DNA from: an uncultured Prevotellaceae bacterium
GTDB taxonomy: Bacteria > Bacteroidota > Bacteroidia > Bacteroidales > Bacteroidaceae
Length of the DNA stretch: 8,348 nt
Direction of reading: 5' to 3'
Assembly (NCBI GenBank): GCA_946539475.1
Contig: CAMNHM010000119.1
Coordinates: 1 to 8,348 of the forward strand
Below, in pieces: positions 7,141-8,348 of this stretch. Positions within the stretch are counted from its first letter, which is position 1. Every line of letters begins with the position of its first letter. The notes beneath the pieces are model-generated. The model did not search any database, had not been told where the DNA came from, and saw only the letters and a program-made list of their open reading frames with translations. A program made the translations under genes and the position numbers.

Positions 7141-7180
7141 AAAGAGAGTTCCAGAACTGCTATGTTTCGGAACTCTCTTT
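7141..7180. terminator. Bidirectional intrinsic terminator between convergent genes
   Basis: A perfect 12-bp inverted repeat: AAAGAGAGTTCC (7141-7152) pairs with GGAACTCTCTTT (7169-7180). After one mismatch, four more pairs (7154-7157 with 7164-7167, one of them G-T) leave a 6-base loop at 7158-7163. On the + strand the stem runs into TTTTATTT, and on the - strand it is followed by GCTTTTTGGGG, so it can end transcription from both sides. The 3' arm and loop lie inside the coding end of folK. Confidence 0.88.
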
Positions 7181-7579
7181 TATTTCGCGGAGGGGATCCA
7201 TGACGAAAGGTCGCTGGTGCATCAGGGGGTGCGGGATCTTCAGGTCTGGCTCGTCGACGGTGATGTCGTCGTAGAGCAGGATGTCGATGTCGATGGGGCG
7301 GTCGTGGTAGGCACCGTCGACCGATTTCTGCCGTCGTCCCAGCATGCGCTCGATGCGCTGTGTGGAGCGCAGCAGCTGTCGGGGGGTGAGGATGGTGAGG
7401 CAGCAGACGGCAGCATTGGTGAACAGGTTGTCGGAGTGGAAACCCCAGGGCTCGGTAACGTAGAGAGCTGACTGGCGCACGATGGGGCCAATCAGCTCAT
7501 TGATTTTCTGACACGCGCGCGCGATGGTCGCTTCGCGGTCGCCGAGGTTCGATCCCAGGCTGAGATAGACGGTGTGCAT
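7160..7579 (-). CDS. folK: 2-amino-4-hydroxy-6-hydroxymethyldihydropteridine pyrophosphokinase (HPPK)
   Basis: A 139-residue cytosolic enzyme that transfers pyrophosphate from ATP to 6-hydroxymethyl-7,8-dihydropterin, the step before dihydropteroate synthase in folate synthesis. The family motifs are all present: YLSLGSNLGDRE at the N-terminus, TEPWGF then F-x-N in the pterin-binding part, the DRPIDIDILLYDD block with its paired Asp residues for magnesium, and PDLKIPHPLMHQRPFV near the C-terminus. The ATG at 7579-7577 shares one base with the queA stop (TGATG), which fixes the start and suggests translational coupling. A longer open frame upstream is only the shadow of queA. The length is slightly short for the family but complete. 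The last codons (Lys-Glu-Ser-Ser) form one arm of the terminator hairpin, and the stop codon (7162-7160) lies in its loop. Confidence 0.95.
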   Translation of the reverse strand: MHTVYLSLGSNLGDREATIARACQKINELIGPIVRQSALYVTEPWGFHSDNLFTNAAVCCLTILTPRQLLRSTQRIERMLGRRQKSVDGAYHDRPIDIDILLYDDITVDEPDLKIPHPLMHQRPFVMDPLREIKESSET

Positions 7580-8348
7580 CAGTCGTTGAGGATCAGCATG
7601 GCGTCGCCGTAGCATCCGAACATGTAGTTGTTCTTCAGCGCGAGCTGGTAGGCTTCGTAGACGAGGTCGTAGCCACCGAAGGCGGCAGTGAGCATCATCA
7701 TCGTCGACTCGGGGTGGTAGAAATTGGCGACGAGGGCGTCGGCGAGTCCGAAGTCGTAGGGTGGGAAGATGAACTTGTTGGTCCATCCGTCGAACTCCTT
7801 GAGCATGCCGTCGGTGCCTACCGACGACTCTGTGGCGCGGGCAGTGCTGACGCCGACGACGCACACCTTGTTGCCGGCCTGCTTGGTCTGGTTGACGATG
7901 CGGCAGGCCTCAGCGTCGATGATGACCTGCTCGGAGTTCATCTTGTGCTTGGTGAGGTCCTCGACCTCGATGGGGTCGAAGGCGCCGAGCGAGCAGTGCA
8001 GGGTGACGAAGGCGCTGTTGAGGCCGCGTATCTCCATGATCTTCATCAGCTCGCGGCTGAAGTGCAGGCCGCTGGCAGGTGCCGTCACGGCTCCCTCCTT
8101 ACGGGCGTAGATGGTCTGGAAGTTCACCATGTCGTCGGCATCGGCAGGACGGCGGTCGATGATATAGCGGGGCAGCGGGGCCTCGCCGAGGGCGAAGAGC
8201 TCGCTCTTGAAGACGTCGTGCGGGCAGTCGTAGAGGAAGCGCAGGGTGCGTCCGCGGCTGGTGGTGTTGTCGATGACCTCGGCCACCATCGGTCCGTCGC
8301 CGTCGAAGAAGAGCTTGTTGCCGATGCGGATCTTGCGGGCCGGCTCCA
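7579..8348 (-). CDS. queA: S-adenosylmethionine:tRNA ribosyltransferase-isomerase (partial, N-terminus outside window)
   Basis: The last 255 residues of QueA, the enzyme that moves the ribosyl part of S-adenosylmethionine onto 7-aminomethyl-7-deazaguanine in tRNA to make epoxyqueuosine at wobble position 34. The frame stays open through the right edge. QueA is usually around 350 residues, so roughly the first quarter is missing. Visible family blocks are KIRIGNKLFF near the edge, EGAVTAPASGLHFSRELM, LHCSLGAFDPIEVEDLTKHK, the VGVSTARATES motif with its conserved Arg and Glu-Ser, TNKFIFPPYDF and the terminal YGDAMLIL. The block usually written TNFHxPEST reads ANFYHPEST here, at about 7711-7728. 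The stop overlaps the folK start by one base. The ATG at 8289 is internal and not the start, because family sequence continues upstream of it. Confidence 0.94.
   Translation of the reverse strand, partial: EPARKIRIGNKLFFDGDGPMVAEVIDNTTSRGRTLRFLYDCPHDVFKSELFALGEAPLPRYIIDRRPADADDMVNFQTIYARKEGAVTAPASGLHFSRELMKIMEIRGLNSAFVTLHCSLGAFDPIEVEDLTKHKMNSEQVIIDAEACRIVNQTKQAGNKVCVVGVSTARATESSVGTDGMLKEFDGWTNKFIFPPYDFGLADALVANFYHPESTMMMLTAAFGGYDLVYEAYQLALKNNYMFGCYGDAMLILND

Noticed and set aside
7160..7864. Longer folK reading frame of 234 codons
   Set aside because: The extra N-terminal 95 residues are Arg-rich and are queA read in another frame. FolK family sequence begins exactly at the Met at 7579.

Overview
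The window looks like a chromosomal segment of a GC-rich member of the Bacteroidota, most likely a Prevotella-type genome. The evidence is the gene content (a DUF4292-type lipoprotein, a TPR protein and a divergent LytM protein in a row; QueA next to FolK), the A-rich leaders without a clear Shine-Dalgarno, the short C-terminal tail on the large secreted protein that resembles type IX secretion sorting tails, and the intergenic tandem heptamers. I see no RNA genes, transposases, CRISPR arrays or phage genes.

Left part (1-4164, + strand). Tandem heptamers (GTGAAGA, then CTCGTAC) fill the leader of a secreted TPR-repeat protein (93-1808). Six bases later comes a DUF4292-family lipoprotein (1815-2705) that probably has a LolB-like fold. 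Its stop codon is followed at once by seven in-phase heptamers of the same GTGAAGA family. These lead into an EnvC-like protein (2764-4164): signal peptide, long coiled coil, Ser/Thr-rich linker and a LytM/M23 domain that lacks the metal-binding residues. The three genes look like one envelope-biogenesis operon, probably preceded outside the window by dut, as I recall for related genomes.

Middle (4220-7114, + strand). A 964-residue secreted protein of unassigned function. It has a signal peptide, an N-terminal beta-rich module, two tandem copies of a helical (FIVAR-like) plus jelly-roll (CBM4/9-like) unit, and the C-terminal tail. It is probably a surface glycan-binding or adhesive protein.

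Right part (7115-8348, - strand). A strong hairpin at 7141-7180, with a T-tract on one side and an A-tract on the other, separates the convergent transcription units. It overlaps the 3' end of folK (7160-7579, 6-hydroxymethyl-7,8-dihydropterin pyrophosphokinase, folate pathway). The folK start codon overlaps the stop codon of queA (7579 to beyond the right edge, queuosine synthesis), so these two are an operon read leftward and probably translationally coupled.

No clearly new multi-gene system is visible. The items most worth following are the heptamer arrays shared between leaders, the duplicated-module surface protein with cysteines in only one copy, and the terminator that is built partly from folK codons.
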